Below, piece by piece: positions 44,908-55,857 of a DNA stretch of 64,000 nt. The notes beneath the pieces were generated by a model. That model saw only the letters and a program-made list of their open reading frames with translations. It did no database searches and was not told the DNA's origin. The first letter of the stretch is position 1, and each line of letters opens with the position of its first letter. The DNA lies in the NCBI GenBank assembly GCA_021234155.1, contig JAJEKV010000013.1, positions 13,557,877-13,621,876 of the forward strand, in the 5' to 3' direction. A program made the position numbers and the translations under genes. This DNA is from Isoetes taiwanensis. Taxonomy: Eukaryota > Streptophyta > Lycopodiopsida > Isoetales > Isoetaceae.

Positions 44908-46514
44908 TGTGACGTTCCACGTATTTATACGGTCTACTATACGGGACACGTACAAATACAAGCACGTCACTCCTTAAAGGTACGCTACCATGGAGGTATG
45001 GGAACTTAATTGCAACCTAGGGGGTTACCTTACAAAGGATTAAATTAGCTATGCTAATTTAACACATTATTAATAATAACCTATAACCTAGGAAATTATG
45101 ATAATTACCAATTGGGAAGGCGCCACCTGCCCCAATCGATTGGGCAGCATGGGGGTTGCCAAGTTTGGATGCCAACTTGACCCCTATCCCTGGGATTGAC
45201 TCCTGAAGATCGACCAAGGAAGGCCAGAAGCTGAGCGCCATCAACCACCTGCAGAGAACCCCCATACTAGTCGTCCCTGTGCAGCAGCAGCTGAATTCCT
45301 AACTCCCTGGAGATGGAAGCGCCCCATGGAAACGAGTCCAGCCAGAATTCAGGTAGGTGGCTATGTGAATTCTAGATAACGCTTGGTTGTGTCCGTTTCT
45401 CTGTTCTCTTTGGGATTCAATCTAACCCTTGGTTGTACAAACAAATTCTCTTTATATTCAATTCGGATTTCTATTCTGAGAGGATGAATTGTTAGCTCTT
45501 TGATAAATCTGACTCTGAAACGGGGGGATTACGGGGGTAGAGACCTCTGAACCGCAGGTAATCGTAGTATGCTCCTAGATAGCCCAATAGAGTCCCATTA
45601 GTTGCGGCTCATTGCACAAGAACCCACCGGTCGTAGATGCTATGGTCCGGCTTAGCACCGCATAAGGAACACAAGTGGTGACATGAGGGGTGGGGTCTTG
45701 CATGAGCATACATGGCTCCCCGAGACTCCTACAATGGGCTAGGCCCGATAGCGGTCCACGTAGAGGGGCGGGTATGGGTCCGACACTCCCACGGGTGGGA
45801 AGGTGTGATCCGTATGGAGCACCTTGCACTTTGAGTAGATTTAGGGCAGTAAGTCGGGCACGGATACGGGTCGCTGATGCGGCACGTATTCTCTAGCTCG
45901 CCCGCGGGAACCACCGTGGATTCGGAAGGGGACGCTTCCCGACCTGCCTCATCGGACCAGGCGCCATGAACCCGAGTAGGCTCAAAGGGTGATTCCTCCG
46001 AACTGCGGTCTGGGAAGGCTATAGCAAAGCCATAGCATGAATTGACCCATCCGCAAAGTGTGCATGGGAGGGGCGGATGGAGTGGACAACCCTAGCCGAT
46101 GTTCTATTGCCGCCCAACGCCATGCCAAGATTCGGTCTGCTGATCTCTTGAGGCCTAGCCGTCAGTCGATCCTCACTGGAGTCTGAGCCGGGGTAGAACC
46201 TGGGTTCTGGGTGTTTTCCTAGGATTAGATGCATATTCCATGCCATGGTATATTAGATGGATGCGCCACCCTTCGTGGTGGTTATTTATGTATATTCATG
46301 CTGCGTGCTAACCCTTGTATTCATGCTTCCGCGACGTAGGAGTCCCATTGAAGGCGTGGGCCGAATGACCCCTTCGTGTCCTTCTTCCGGGCCTCATTTC
46401 ATAGGTGGCCCGAAACAGACGGAGGGCCCTGCTCATGGTGAGATGATCGCCATGGGAGGGGAAAGTCCCCGTATGTATACGTCCGAGGGTCGTATATATT
46501 CTGGGAGCGTCACA
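44908..46514 (+). repeat. 3' LTR of the chromovirus
   Basis: 1607 bp, TGTGACG...GTCACA, followed by target duplication GACAA. Differences from the 5' LTR are small indels and scattered substitutions, for example around 45290-45350 and 45540-45560. Confidence 0.95.
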
Positions 46515-47857
46515 GACAAAGTATCCTCAACCTCATGCAGGCTGCAGAAGGCCGCATACTTGCTAATGTGCACGCCACCACCAGGGCTCAACAGCGTCAT
46601 GACGCACCTCCGTCATCTCACACTCCACGCTCTCAGACATATCCGAATATTGCTGCAGAGGTGGAGCTTCTCAAAGAAGTTTTTGCTTCTGTACCTCAGA
46701 CTTCAGCTCCTTTGGATCCTGCTGATTTGTTTTCTCATGTTCCTTTGGAACTCCAAGAAGAACTTGCAAAAATCAAAATTCCTTTGAGTTTATCCACCAT
46801 TTTGAAACTTTGTCCTGGTCTCAAGGACCAGTTGCCCCTTCCCACGGTTCTGATTGGGGCTGTGGCTACCTCTACACCCACGGTGCATGCCACGGTGGGC
46901 AATCACCAAGTCAATCATGTACAGATTGATGGCAGAAGTGCTGTCAATCTCATTACTGATAAGCAATTGGGCATCAAACAACTTTACCGTGCCCCTTATG
47001 ACATCAAGTTGGCCAATGGTCATATCACGCGCCCTCAAGGCGTCACACCCCTTCTTCACATCAATATAGGCGAACTCAGATTCCCTCTAGAATTCGGTGT
47101 TTGGAAAGCCGGTGAAGATCCTGGTGATTATGAAATGTTGGTCGGCAGACCTTTTCTCCGTCAGGCAAAAAGTATTCATTACTGGGCCACGGACCAGCTC
47201 GTCATTACAGATGGTCATCTCAATGCTACCATGGATTTGGAAACCAGCAAAATCATCTATGTTGAACATGCCGAGCCTTCTCTCTCAGACACTGATTCTG
47301 AAGAAGCCCAGAATATCTATCATGTTCAGGCTCCACCTGCGAGTCTGCCTCTTTCATCCTACCCTGAATATGCTGATCCTTGGGGTGAGATGACTCTGGA
47401 TCAGGACCAGGCTGTGGCTGCGCTGCTCGACCCTTACCTGGCTCCTTGCAATCGCATCCAAAGACTTGACCATTTTTCGGACACCGTACTTCCTCCAGAT
47501 TCGGTGGACATCCATGCCGTCATGAAGCAACCACTGCTAGATGACGCTCAGCAACCGCTTTTCTTCACCACACAAAATGCAGCTCATCCCGTCATGTTTC
47601 AACCTCCTGCTCATGTTGTTCAAAACACGGAAGTTGTTCCACATATACAGACTCCTGAGGTGGAGATTGTGGACGTTGGCAACAATCAGCCCGTCCGCCT
47701 AGCTGCAAATCTCCCGACCACCTATCGCACACGCGCCCTCACGCTATTCAAAAAATTCGAACACATTTTTGCTTGGAGCTATAAAGATCTTCGGGGTATC
47801 AACAAAGACTTGGGGGAACTCACCATTCCTACCAAACCAGATGCACGTCCTGTCTAG
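46515..47857 (+). pseudogene. Athila/Tat-like protease and N-part of RT, continuing after the chromovirus
   Basis: The gag-pol phase resumes after GACAA and runs uninterrupted to TAG at 47855-47857. The retropepsin-like protease is at about 46910-47160: HVQIDGRSAVNLI (active aspartate in an IDG context, common in this branch), KLANGHITRPQGV and MLVGRPFLR. A variable linker follows, then the RT entry region FKKFEHIFAWSYKDLRGINK. It matures the polyprotein. The D-G-R-S form in place of D-S/T-G could be natural for the family. Confidence 0.88.
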
Positions 47858-49135
47858 CAACGACAGTACCGGCTCAACCCCAATTACTGTGACCATGTCA
47901 AGGCCGAAATTGATAAACTCCTAGCTGCCGGCTTGATTTATGAGGTCAGACATTCTGAATGGGTGAGCCCCATCGTCATTGCTCTCAAACACAACGGTAA
48001 GATCCGCGTCTGTGTGGACTATCGCAAACTCAATCGGGCCACGGCGTGATCACTTCCCCGCTTCCCTTCCCACCGTGGTTCGGAAGAGGTTCCGGTCATG
48101 AAATGTACTCCTTCATGGATGGTTTTTCAGGCTACAATCAAATTTCAATCAAAGAGGCAGATCAACTCAAGACTACCTTTACCACCCTGTGGGGCACTTT
48201 TGCCTACAAGGTGGTTCCTTTTGGTTTATCCAACTCTCCATCCACGTTTCAACGCATCATGCTCTCGGTTTTTCACGATTATATGAAGGACAAACCCTTT
48301 CTCCAGATCTTTCAAGATGACTTTTCAGCCTACAGTTCCATGGATGATCACCTGGACAAGTTAGAGCTCGTCTTTCAGAAATGTGATGAATCTGGTATTA
48401 GTCTAAATCCTGAGAAATGCACCTTTTGCGTCACCTCTGGTGTTCTGTTAGGACATGTGGTCAGTAAAGAAGGGATCACCACGGATCCTGCTAAAATCAG
48501 TTGTGTGCTTAAGGCTCAAGCACCATCTTATATCAAGGAGACACGTTCTTTCCTGGGCAAGGTAAATTACTATTCCACCTTCATTCCTGGACTTGCAGCT
48601 ATTGCTGATCCCCTTCATAAACTCACGGGTGATGAATCCACCTGGGCTTGGAATTCCCAGGCAGATGCTGCTTTCCAACAGTTGAAGCTCCTGCTTACTC
48701 AGGCCCCCGTGCTTGTTCCTCCTCAATGGGACCAGCCTTTCCATGTTCATGTCGATGTCTCCGCGTATGACGTGCATACAGATAAACCCAACTGTTATGC
48801 CAGCAGAAAACTCAATCCTGCTGAGCGCAACTACTCTGCCACCGAGAGGGAGGCCTTGGGTTTAATTTTTTTTGTCTAACACTTCCGTCATTATTTGTTG
48901 GGCAGTCAGATCAAGTTCTTTGTTGATCATCAGGCTCTTCTCTATTTGATCAACAAGTTTATGCCCACGGGCAGGATTGCTCGTTGGGTCCTTCTTTTGC
49001 AAGAATTCGCTTCTTTTGAAATTGTTCATAAAGCTGGCAAATCTCATGTTGTCCCAGATTATCTCTCATGCATCCACACAGATGACCCCTCCACGGGTGT
49101 TTCAGATGCCTTTCCTGACGCACAACTGTTTTGAT
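47858..49135 (+). pseudogene. Athila/Tat-like reverse transcriptase and RNase H
   Basis: Past the TAG the same phase gives RQYRLNPNYCDHVKAEIDKL, HSEWVSPIVIALKHNGKIRV and DYRKLNRATA. TGA at 48047 and a frame change follow. RT then continues with YSFMDGFSGYNQISIKEADQ, VVPFGLSNSPSTFQRIML and the catalytic site IFQDDFSAYSSMD. Next are LLGHVVSKEGITTDPAKI, SFLGKVNYYSTFIPGLA and RNase H (YASRKLNPAERNYSATEREA, FFVDHQALLYLINKFMPTGR, HKAGKSHVVPDYLS). A TAA lies at about 48879. Both catalytic aspartates of the FXDD box are present. Confidence 0.9.
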
Positions 49136-49515
49136 CACGGCCACGCCCCATTGGTTCCATAACTTTCAGCAGTATCCTCTCACCAGTGCTCTTCCCTCAG
49201 AAGATCCCACGCTTTCTCCTGAAAAACTTCGATCCCGCCAACGTCATTTTCTCCGTGAGGTCCGTGACTACACCATGGTTGCGGGCCATCTGTACAAACG
49301 CGGCAAGGATATGGTCCTCAGACGCTGTGTTCTTCCTCATGAAGTGCCCGATATCGTTCGACAAGCCCATGAGGGGCTTGGTGGTGGTCATTTTCACGGT
49401 GACACCACGGCACGCAAAATTCTTCTCGCAGGCTATTTCTGGCCCACGCTCTTCAAGGATGCTCACGCTCACGCCCGCACGTGTGATTTCTCCACTCCCA
49501 CCTTTCGTGATTCCC
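49136..49515 (+). pseudogene. Athila/Tat-like integrase zinc domain only
   Basis: The frame has LREVRDYTMVAGHLYKRGKD, LRRCVLPHEVPDIVRQAHEG, GGGHFHGDTTARKILLAGYF and ending HARTCD. These are the H, H and first C of an HHCC module. In relatives the sequence continues with the second cysteine and about 200 residues of DDE core. Here it passes directly into STPTFRDSLAGPSRAV and unrelated sequence. The catalytic core is therefore absent, by deletion or in a non-autonomous lineage. Confidence 0.75.
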
Positions 49516-52500
49516 TTGCAGGTCCAAGTCGCGCAGTTGCGGAACGCCATGGGCTTTATGAATTCTCCAAGCAGGATCTCCCTGCCCCAAATCCAGAGCA
49601 ATTCAAGCAGTTTGTCGCTCACATAATCAACACCACGGATGGATACGCCACCACGGTCGATCAGACCACCACTTTGCTTACCCCGGTTCTGCTTTCTCAG
49701 GTATTCCAAATCCCTCTTCACAGACCTTCTTTATCTTGGGCTGCCTTACAGGACTAGGATGTCTCTCAGTATGGCGCAAGCTCCTTATTGTAACGAGCCC
49801 ATGGTAGACCGCTCGAGTATTCGAACCTTGAATGTGCCTGTGGGGCGTTCCCGAGACACCGGCATAAATGGGGTCTCGAGTTCGAGTCTCCATGGGTGCC
49901 TATATGCATGGGTAATTTGCAAAGACTTGGTAATCATTCTGACATGGTATGACATAGACATGGTATAGCCTTGGATGCTCGAGGACGAGCATAGTTCTAG
50001 TAGGAGAGACTGTAACGGGCCCATGGTATGACATAGACATGGTATAGCCTTGGATGCTCGAGGACGAGCATAGTTTTAGTAGGAGAGACTGTAACGGGCC
50101 CATGGTAGACCGCTCGAGTATTCGAACCTTGAATGTGCCTGTGGGGCGTTCCCGAGACACCGGCATAAATGGGTAGAAGCGACTAGTCATAAACGTCTAG
50201 ACGATTTTGCCCAGTTGGTTAAGGGCATGTCGGTTAGGAACGTTACACTTATCAAGCCAACACCCATCGACTCACAAACATTGCAAAGACCCACGATACG
50301 TTTGTCAAGTTTCTGTGGCGAAAATTCTATGGGTATTCCATCAAGAATACCCATATCAATAAACAGTTTTACAACATTGTCATTATGGCCATCCACTCCA
50401 CTCATCCTATTGATTGGCCACAAATTTTGTTCCTCAGACTTCTCCATGAAATTGATCGCATCCGCGCTGCACCTTCTTCTGGCTTTGACACTGCTATGGG
50501 TGCTCACCTTCAGGCCATCATCCGTCATTGTGTACCTATCACCAGTCCAGGGTCCCCCTCTACTTCTCAGGCATCCACTCACCAAACCTTCCATTCCCTT
50601 CCGAAAAACTACCATGCTGAGACTTCACGCCCTCCTGGTCATGCTCAAAATCAAGACAAATCTATTCCTGTTTCCTCTTCATCCACGGAAATCACGCCCT
50701 CAAATTCTCATCATGTTTCTCAGACGTCACAGTCTAACCGCCAACAAGGCCCCGCCCTTCCACCTTCTCGGCAGGCCCTGTATCAATATCAGCAGGATGT
50801 ACACGCAGCTGTCCTTAAGCTTCAAGACTCGCAAGAAACCTTCATGAATGGCATTCAAGCTTACATGGAGGCCACAGAAGCAGTTCAAAGGGATCTCCAA
50901 GCTGCCACCACAGAAGTTCAATCTCTTGAAGATAAACTTCAACAGAAGCACGAGGCTCTTTTACAGGCCCGTGAATCTCTCAAGACTGAACAGGACCAGA
51001 CTAGCCTACTGGCTGATCAACAGGCTCAGTTACAGTCCACCATTCAAGAATTGTTGGAGCAGATCAAGACCAAGGACAAAATCCTGGCTGACCTTCAAAC
51101 AATGTACACGGATCTCTCTCAAAATTATAACAATCAGCTCAACGACCTCAAGGGACGCAACAAGCAGATCATTTCTCTAGGCCAACTTACTGAAGCTCAA
51201 AAGCAGAAGATAATTGATGATGCAGAAATTGCCACCCTTTGGCTTCAAAGCTCCACTCAAGTGCCTTCATCTTCACATGCCACATTCTCTCACCGGAAAT
51301 TTCGTGATCAGTCCCGTCTCCTGCTTGAAAAGGATAATCAGATCCGAGACTTGGAAAATCAACTCCAGCAAGCTGTTCAATCTGCGGAAGACGCACAAAA
51401 TCAACAAGAGGCCTATATTGATATTGCTCTCCGCATTCCTACGGACTTTTGTACCCCTTCCAGTTATCTGGATTATGTGGTTGCCCGACGCCACCTTTTT
51501 CTTCTCAAGTGGTACGTGGCAAACGACAAGATTAATGTGCAGCCCCTGGGCAGCGCGGATTTTCTCAGGATCTGGCCGGACCTTTCCATTGAAGACAAAG
51601 GCTTACTCTGTGCCCTATTAGTCTTTGATCAAATCCACTGTGAGGATTCTGATTTGGTCATCTTCCGAGTTGTTCAGCTGATGGCGTATATTTTTCATGA
51701 TTTTTATCTGGCTGATACACAAGATAAATTCAGAGATGAGACCCATCGAATTTTTCAAGGCAACCCCCATGTTCACTGGTTGTTATTGGACAACAACCCG
51801 TATTTACAGGATCATGATCGGTCTCACACTCTTGGAACGAAGTACATGCCTGAGCTTGCTCATCACTTACCTCTGTGGCAAGCAGAAACGCTGGAACAGG
51901 TGCGGGAGAATTTAGCCCATCCTGAGAATCTTCCGTTTGCACAAATTTATATGCAGCACTTGGGAGGCTACAATCAACTGCGTGCCCTTCTGGACAGCAA
52001 GACTATACCCACGGATTGGGTTAATCCTCCAGTCTATACCATGCTCTCAGATTCAGATTGGGATCAGTGGTGCCGTGCTCTTGATGCAGACCTTGTTCGT
52101 GAATTCAGGGAGTAGGCCCAGCTGCCCACGCCCACGGGCATGGCTCAATCTCTGTATGCTTCATTAGGTGCACCCGCACGCCCCAGGTATCTCACCTCGA
52201 ATTGGCGTCTTACCTTTTGGACTAAGGTCCTGGAAGGCCACGCTGGGTGGACTCCTCCTCAGATCTCCACGGATCTCCGCTGGGATCCGCGTTCTAATTG
52301 GGAGAATGGCGCTACCTTGGACCATACCGAAAACTGGATCTACATCCCTAATGCCCGAGGTTGGGAGACACCCACACATGCTGTCTCTGGCCTTGATCTC
52401 TTTTTGGAACATGCTGCCACTTCCCCGGATCCATCTGTTCACCGCCAAGCCGGTTTTTGTGCTGCCTTAAAGTGCTTTCTGCTGAGTTCTCTAGCCAGAG

Positions 52501-52742
52501 GGCGTCTTATCTATTTTTGCAACCCGAATGCAAGCGTCAGTACCTTTGGCCTCCAGACTTGCCTTCTCATGGAATGCCAGTTTGTACCTGCTGCCGCACA
52601 CTGTGCCCTTGAACAAATGGTGCACTCTGGGTTTCTCATTGACGCTCATAATGCCATAGGTCTCCACACTCCTGAAGCTCTCCAGGCACGCCACGATCTC
52701 GTTGGGAACTATCATAATGGCCCCCGTCCTCACACCCGCTAG
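49516..52742 (+). pseudogene. long extra ORF downstream of pol in the Athila/Tat-like element
   Basis: The part before an insertion at 49789-50176 has YEFSKQDLPAPNPEQFKQFV and VFQIPLHRPSLSW. After it, open sequence from about 50235 reads THDTFVKFLWRKFYGYSIKN and then MAIHSTHPIDWPQILFLRLL (50385). It runs to 52742 in one phase with a single TAG at 52113-52115, about 835 codons. A serine/glutamine-rich segment is followed by a long coiled coil (about 50800-51400; YMEATEAVQRDLQAATTEVQ, LEDKLQQKHEALLQARESL). A globular C-terminal half has DYVVARRHLFLLKWYVANDK and WYIPNARGW-like tryptophans. No signal peptide or clear membrane segment is seen, so it is not an obvious envelope protein. Its position is that of the third ORF in Athila. 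Function unknown. Confidence 0.7.
49789..50176 (+). mobile_element. LTR fragments of another retrotransposon, internally duplicated
   Basis: TGTAACGRGCCCATGGTA starts at 49789, 50011 and 50090. The first and last copies continue through GTATTCGAACCTTGAATG to CACCGGCATAAATGGG. Before the second and third starts lies GGATGCTCGAGGACGAGCAT and a purine tract GTAGGAGAGAC, the usual end of a retrotransposon internal region next to its 3' LTR. 49933-50010 and 50011-50089 are a 79-bp tandem duplication. The fragment interrupts the extra ORF of the host element. Confidence 0.72.
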
Positions 52743-52825
52743 GATGAATTCCAGACTGCTGGGTTCCCACCATCTGAAACCGTTCCCCCTTTTCTCCTCT
52801 CTGAGTGTCGTTTGGTGGGGGGGAG
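52743..52825 (+). other. 3' untranslated end and polypurine tract of the Athila/Tat-like element
   Basis: Ends with GGTGGGGGGGAG directly before TGTTAG of the 3' LTR, a clear polypurine tract. Confidence 0.88.
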
Positions 52826-53391
52826 TGTTAGTCCTGTACGTCCTGGTACAGGACTATTCATGCACATGGAGGACCAGGTCAAGAACAAGGAGCCACAGTC
52901 AGACCCAGGTCAGTCATCAAAAGCCCAGCAGAAGACCAAGCAGCAGACCAAGCAGAAGGCCACGCCACCCGCGACAAAGAAGAGGCGAGCGTCAGCATGA
53001 TTTCAGGCACCTCAAGAGGCACCGCCAACATTCCTGCAAATCAGGCCTCCTTCCAGGAGTCGGCACCGAGATCTGACAAAGTGTCTATATTGGGCCAGAG
53101 GCCATTGTACTATATATATGAGTGGAGCTAGCATTCACAGGCTAGATGAGTTTTTGGTCTTGTCTCCATTTTGTTTCTCTCGATTGCGAGAGCTCATGTA
53201 TCATCGTTGACATCAAGGAGTTTTTGTTCCCATCATTGTGTGTTCTCGGTTTTCTTTTGTTCTCTCTCTTTTCCCTTTCCTTTGTTTCTTTTGCAAATCC
53301 CGCGTGACACAGATACCGGATTCTCCTGTTTGATCTAAGGGTCCTCACTGAGGGCTGTCTTGCAGGAGTTCCCGAACCCAGACCCCAAACA
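52826..53391 (+). repeat. 3' LTR of the Athila/Tat-like element
   Basis: 566 bp, matching 30787-31392 with two deletions (12 bp near 52950 and about 28 bp near 52990). The same 9-bp inverted repeat lies at its start. Followed by target duplication GGTGG. Confidence 0.93.
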
Positions 53392-53440
53392 GGTGGCGTG
53401 TTTTGAGCCATATTGGCATGTTGAGCATTATGGATTTGTA
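53392..53440 (-). repeat. remainder of the 19-bp minisatellite after the LTR element
   Basis: GGTGGCGTGTTTTGAGCCA and GGCATGTTGAGC continue the inverse-oriented array that was interrupted at 30786. Confidence 0.82.
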
Positions 53441-54240
53441 GACTTGACTTTGTAAAGAATGTTTCAATGGTTATCTAGAGAATCTTTCTAGAAGTACAAA
53501 GAACCAAGGATTGATCATATATCATGGTCCACAAGTTTGCCTTGTGTAGGCGCCCGTATTATTGGACATGTACATAACCTTGTGATATTCATTTCCTTTC
53601 CTTCTAGTCTGTTTGAAATGTTGCAGAATTAGAAGCCCTCAATTTGGACTCACGAGATTCAACAACCCACTCCCTTCACGAGTCATCCATGTAACCACAA
53701 TAGGGAAAATGGAATTTCGTTCTATTACATGTCCATGTCACCACCATCTTGCCATGTCATCCAAAATTTGCCAACATCATCAAATGAAAAGTTCAGAGAT
53801 GGATATCTTTTCATTTTTGGCCTAGTCAAAACTTGAAATTGCTTACTTGGCATGCCATATCACACTTAGAGTGCCACATCATCTTTTCCATGCTATTTGT
53901 TGGTGCCACAAGGGTAACGTCATGCGCTGTAAAATCCTAACCACTTGTGGCAAGGGAAGCATCCCTACATAATGTGAACCCTACTGTGAACCCTACATTT
54001 TTTGCATCGAGACGGAGACAAACATGCCCAAAAGCTTGCATAGTCATCATCATGTCCACATCACCCATATCTTGCCATGTCATCAAAAATTTGCCACATC
54101 ACCCCATGGGAAATCAAGTTGCACATTTTTATATTTTTGGCCTAGTCAGAAGTTTATCTTGCTTGCTTGGTATGACATATCACCAATGGCATGCCACATC
54201 ATCATGTGCATGTCAACTTTCACAAATTTCAATTTTCTCC
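53441..54240 (-). repeat. two further copies of the array-flank sequence
   Basis: 53737-53870 and 54048-54190 both contain CATGTC, CATCTTGCCATGTCAT, AAAATTTGCCA, TTTTTGGCCTAGTC and TTGCTTACTTGGCAT-type phrases, as in 30000-30140 and, inverted, at 21481-21610. The family therefore extends beyond the fold-back complex. No gene in this stretch. Confidence 0.75.
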
Positions 54241-54592
54241 ACTCATTTCATGGAGATTGCAAGAAATACCCTTCGCGACGGGCCCTGTTTAATCCCACTT
54301 TGGCTATGGTGGACGGACTCTGTTCAAAACAGAGCTCTACCGGGCGGGCCGACAACGCCTGTTTGGCCTGCCTTTCTATATGTCGCCAAGCTATGGCAAC
54401 ATCGAAGGGTGTATAGACGGCACCGGAGCTATGAAGGTGGAAGCTATGGCGGTGGAAGCTATGGTGAAGGAAGAACCCCCCCAAGTGGAAAATGTCCCCG
54501 AGTAATATTCATTGGGGGACATTATACCTAACTACAACGTCGAAAATAAATTGTAGTATAGGTTTTTTTTTGCCGATATGAATACATGAGAT
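54241..54592. other. unassigned stretch with a small glycine-rich frame
   Basis: A plus-strand frame near 54405-54490 encodes RSYEGGSYGGGSYGEGR from a GGAAGCTATGG repeat. It is too short to call a gene. Confidence 0.35.
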
Positions 54593-55210
54593 TTGGCGCC
54601 GATGAACGGTTTGGATTGTGATCCTCGTAGTATCATCCTATTGGTTGTCAGCCTTCCCTCCTTGGGTCGTGCCTGCACCTTTCCTTCCGGCCTTCTCCTT
54701 CCTTCCGGCTATGGCGACCTCTTTCCTTTCGGTTATGGCGACCTTCTTTTCCTTCTTTTCCTTCCAGCCAGTGATGGCGAGGGCAAGGGCAAGGGCAAGG
54801 GCAAGGGCAAGGGCTGGCCTTAGTGGCCTTGCTTGTTCTTGGATATGGCAAATCTAGCGTCCTCATTACAAATCCAGGATCACAAAGAAATCTAGCATGT
54901 GCTAACATCGCTCCTTCCGGCTATGGAAACCTCTTTTCCTTCAAGCCGTCTTTTCCTTCAGGCTATTTTCCTTCTTTTCCTTCTTGGATATGGCAAATTC
55001 GGTGTTCTCATTACAAATCTTGGGATCAGAAAGAGATCTGGCGTCTTCTACTGGCATGACAAGCAGATCCGAGGATCCTTCGTAGGTCTGATTCTTTGCT
55101 AGCAGGTTAAACTTTTTTCTGTTTTTGTTTTTGTTGCTTTCTGATTTTAAGCTGGCAGGGGCTGGCCAGATTTGCAAGGACAAGGCTGGCCGGATTTGCA
55201 AGGGCAGGGG
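54593..55210. repeat. short tandem repeats including (GGCAAG)n
   Basis: A hexanucleotide GGCAAG tract lies at about 54780-54815. Around it are repeated CTTCCGGCTATGG and TTTTCCTTC phrases. A diverged pair of GGATATGGCAAAT...TCATTACAAATC segments lies at about 54840 and 54985, and a GGCTGGCC-ATTTGCAAGG doublet at 55147-55205. No gene. Confidence 0.7.
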
Positions 55211-55280
55211 CTAGGTTTTACTTCTAACTCTTTACTTTTCTTACTGTTCTTACTGTTTTCTTTTTATAACCGGTGGATAA

Positions 55281-55857
55281 ATTATCTTCGTCCAGATATA
55301 AAGCGTGGAGATTTAGCATTGAAGAAGAACGGATGATCATACAGCTGCATGCGGTTCTTGGAAATAGGTATAAAATAATCTTAAATCCTCAAGTTCTTGA
55401 AGAAAAACATTGAAATTCGCTTTAAGTTCTTGAATGACAACAACATTTTGAAATGAAATTTGCAAGATAATTATGAGTTGAAAGAAAACATCGAAATTTG
55501 TTTGAAGTTCTTGAATAATAGCAGCATGTGAAGTGAAATTTGCAAGATGGTTATGAATATTGGACAAGAAATTGCTGAATGAAGCGTGCTTTTGGTGATT
55601 TATTTACAGATGGTCTGCAATCGCGTCTCATCTACGAGGAAGAACGGATAATGAGATAAAGTATTTTTGGAATACGCATCTGAAAAAGAGGCTAATGCAT
55701 ATGGGAGTTGATTCGGTAACACACAGAGCTAGATGTGATATTTTAGATGCTTTAGAAGCAAGGCTGTTTCTTTCCTCTGCTTTAAGCCATATGATGCAGT
55801 GGGAAAATGCAAGGCTTGAAGCAGAGGCACGTCTGGCAAGATTCATTTGTATCTAAT
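55281..55857 (+). pseudogene. R2R3-MYB relic, subgroup 9 (MIXTA-like), 5'-truncated
   Basis: The sequence begins inside exon 2 with RWINYLRPDIKRG, the end of MYB repeat R2. One base is missing in the next codons, so the continuation EEERMIIQLHAVLGNR is in another frame. An intron of about 240 bp (55367-55604) starts GTATAA, ends TTACAG and interrupts the arginine codon after GN, the usual R3 intron site. Exon 3 gives [20 protein letters not shown] and [20 protein letters not shown]. The tail [17 protein letters not shown] matches the [13 protein letters not shown] motif of subgroup 9. In life these factors control epidermal outgrowth and cuticle. Most of R2 is missing and the frame is broken. 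The protein would end at TAA 55855-55857. Confidence 0.85.

Larger units (their letters stand above)
33417..46514 (+). mobile_element. Ty3/gypsy chromovirus, nested, with a long accessory leader
   Basis: LTRs at 33417-35012 and 44908-46514 (TGTGACGTTCC...CACA), with target duplication GACAA at 33412-33416 and 46515-46519. A tRNA-iMet primer site follows the 5' LTR and a purine tract precedes the 3' LTR. Gag, protease, RT, RNase H, integrase and a C-terminal chromodomain lie at 39527-44372, the chromovirus order. The 4.5 kb between primer site and gag is unusual and holds accessory frames, one with a histone H3 segment. Many frameshifts show the copy is defective, although the LTRs are still very similar. 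Confidence 0.95.
30787..53391 (+). mobile_element. Ty3/gypsy LTR retrotransposon, non-chromovirus (Athila/Tat-like), with a nested chromovirus
   Basis: Direct LTRs lie at 30787-31392 and 52826-53391 (both TGTTAG...CCAAACA), with a perfect 5-bp target duplication GGTGG outside (30782-30786, 53392-53396). The internal order is gag with two CCHC knuckles, protease, RT, RNase H, integrase zinc domain, then a long extra ORF before the polypurine tract. FAWSYKDLRGI and HSEWVSPIVIA in pol, together with the extra 3' ORF, point to the Athila/Tat branch. Element 33417-46514 is inserted in the protease region. Without it the element would be about 9.5 kb. Scattered stops make this copy inactive. Confidence 0.93.

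Noticed and set aside
49860-49895. GGTCTCGAGTTCGAGTCTCC looks like a tRNA B box
   Set aside because: No A box or cloverleaf lies upstream at the right distance, and it is part of the LTR fragment.
50187-50615. Minus-strand frame of 142 codons
   Set aside because: It is antisense to the start of the extra ORF, which has better support on the plus strand.
54648-54908. Minus-strand frame with CPCPCPCP
   Set aside because: It is generated by the GGCAAG hexanucleotide repeat.
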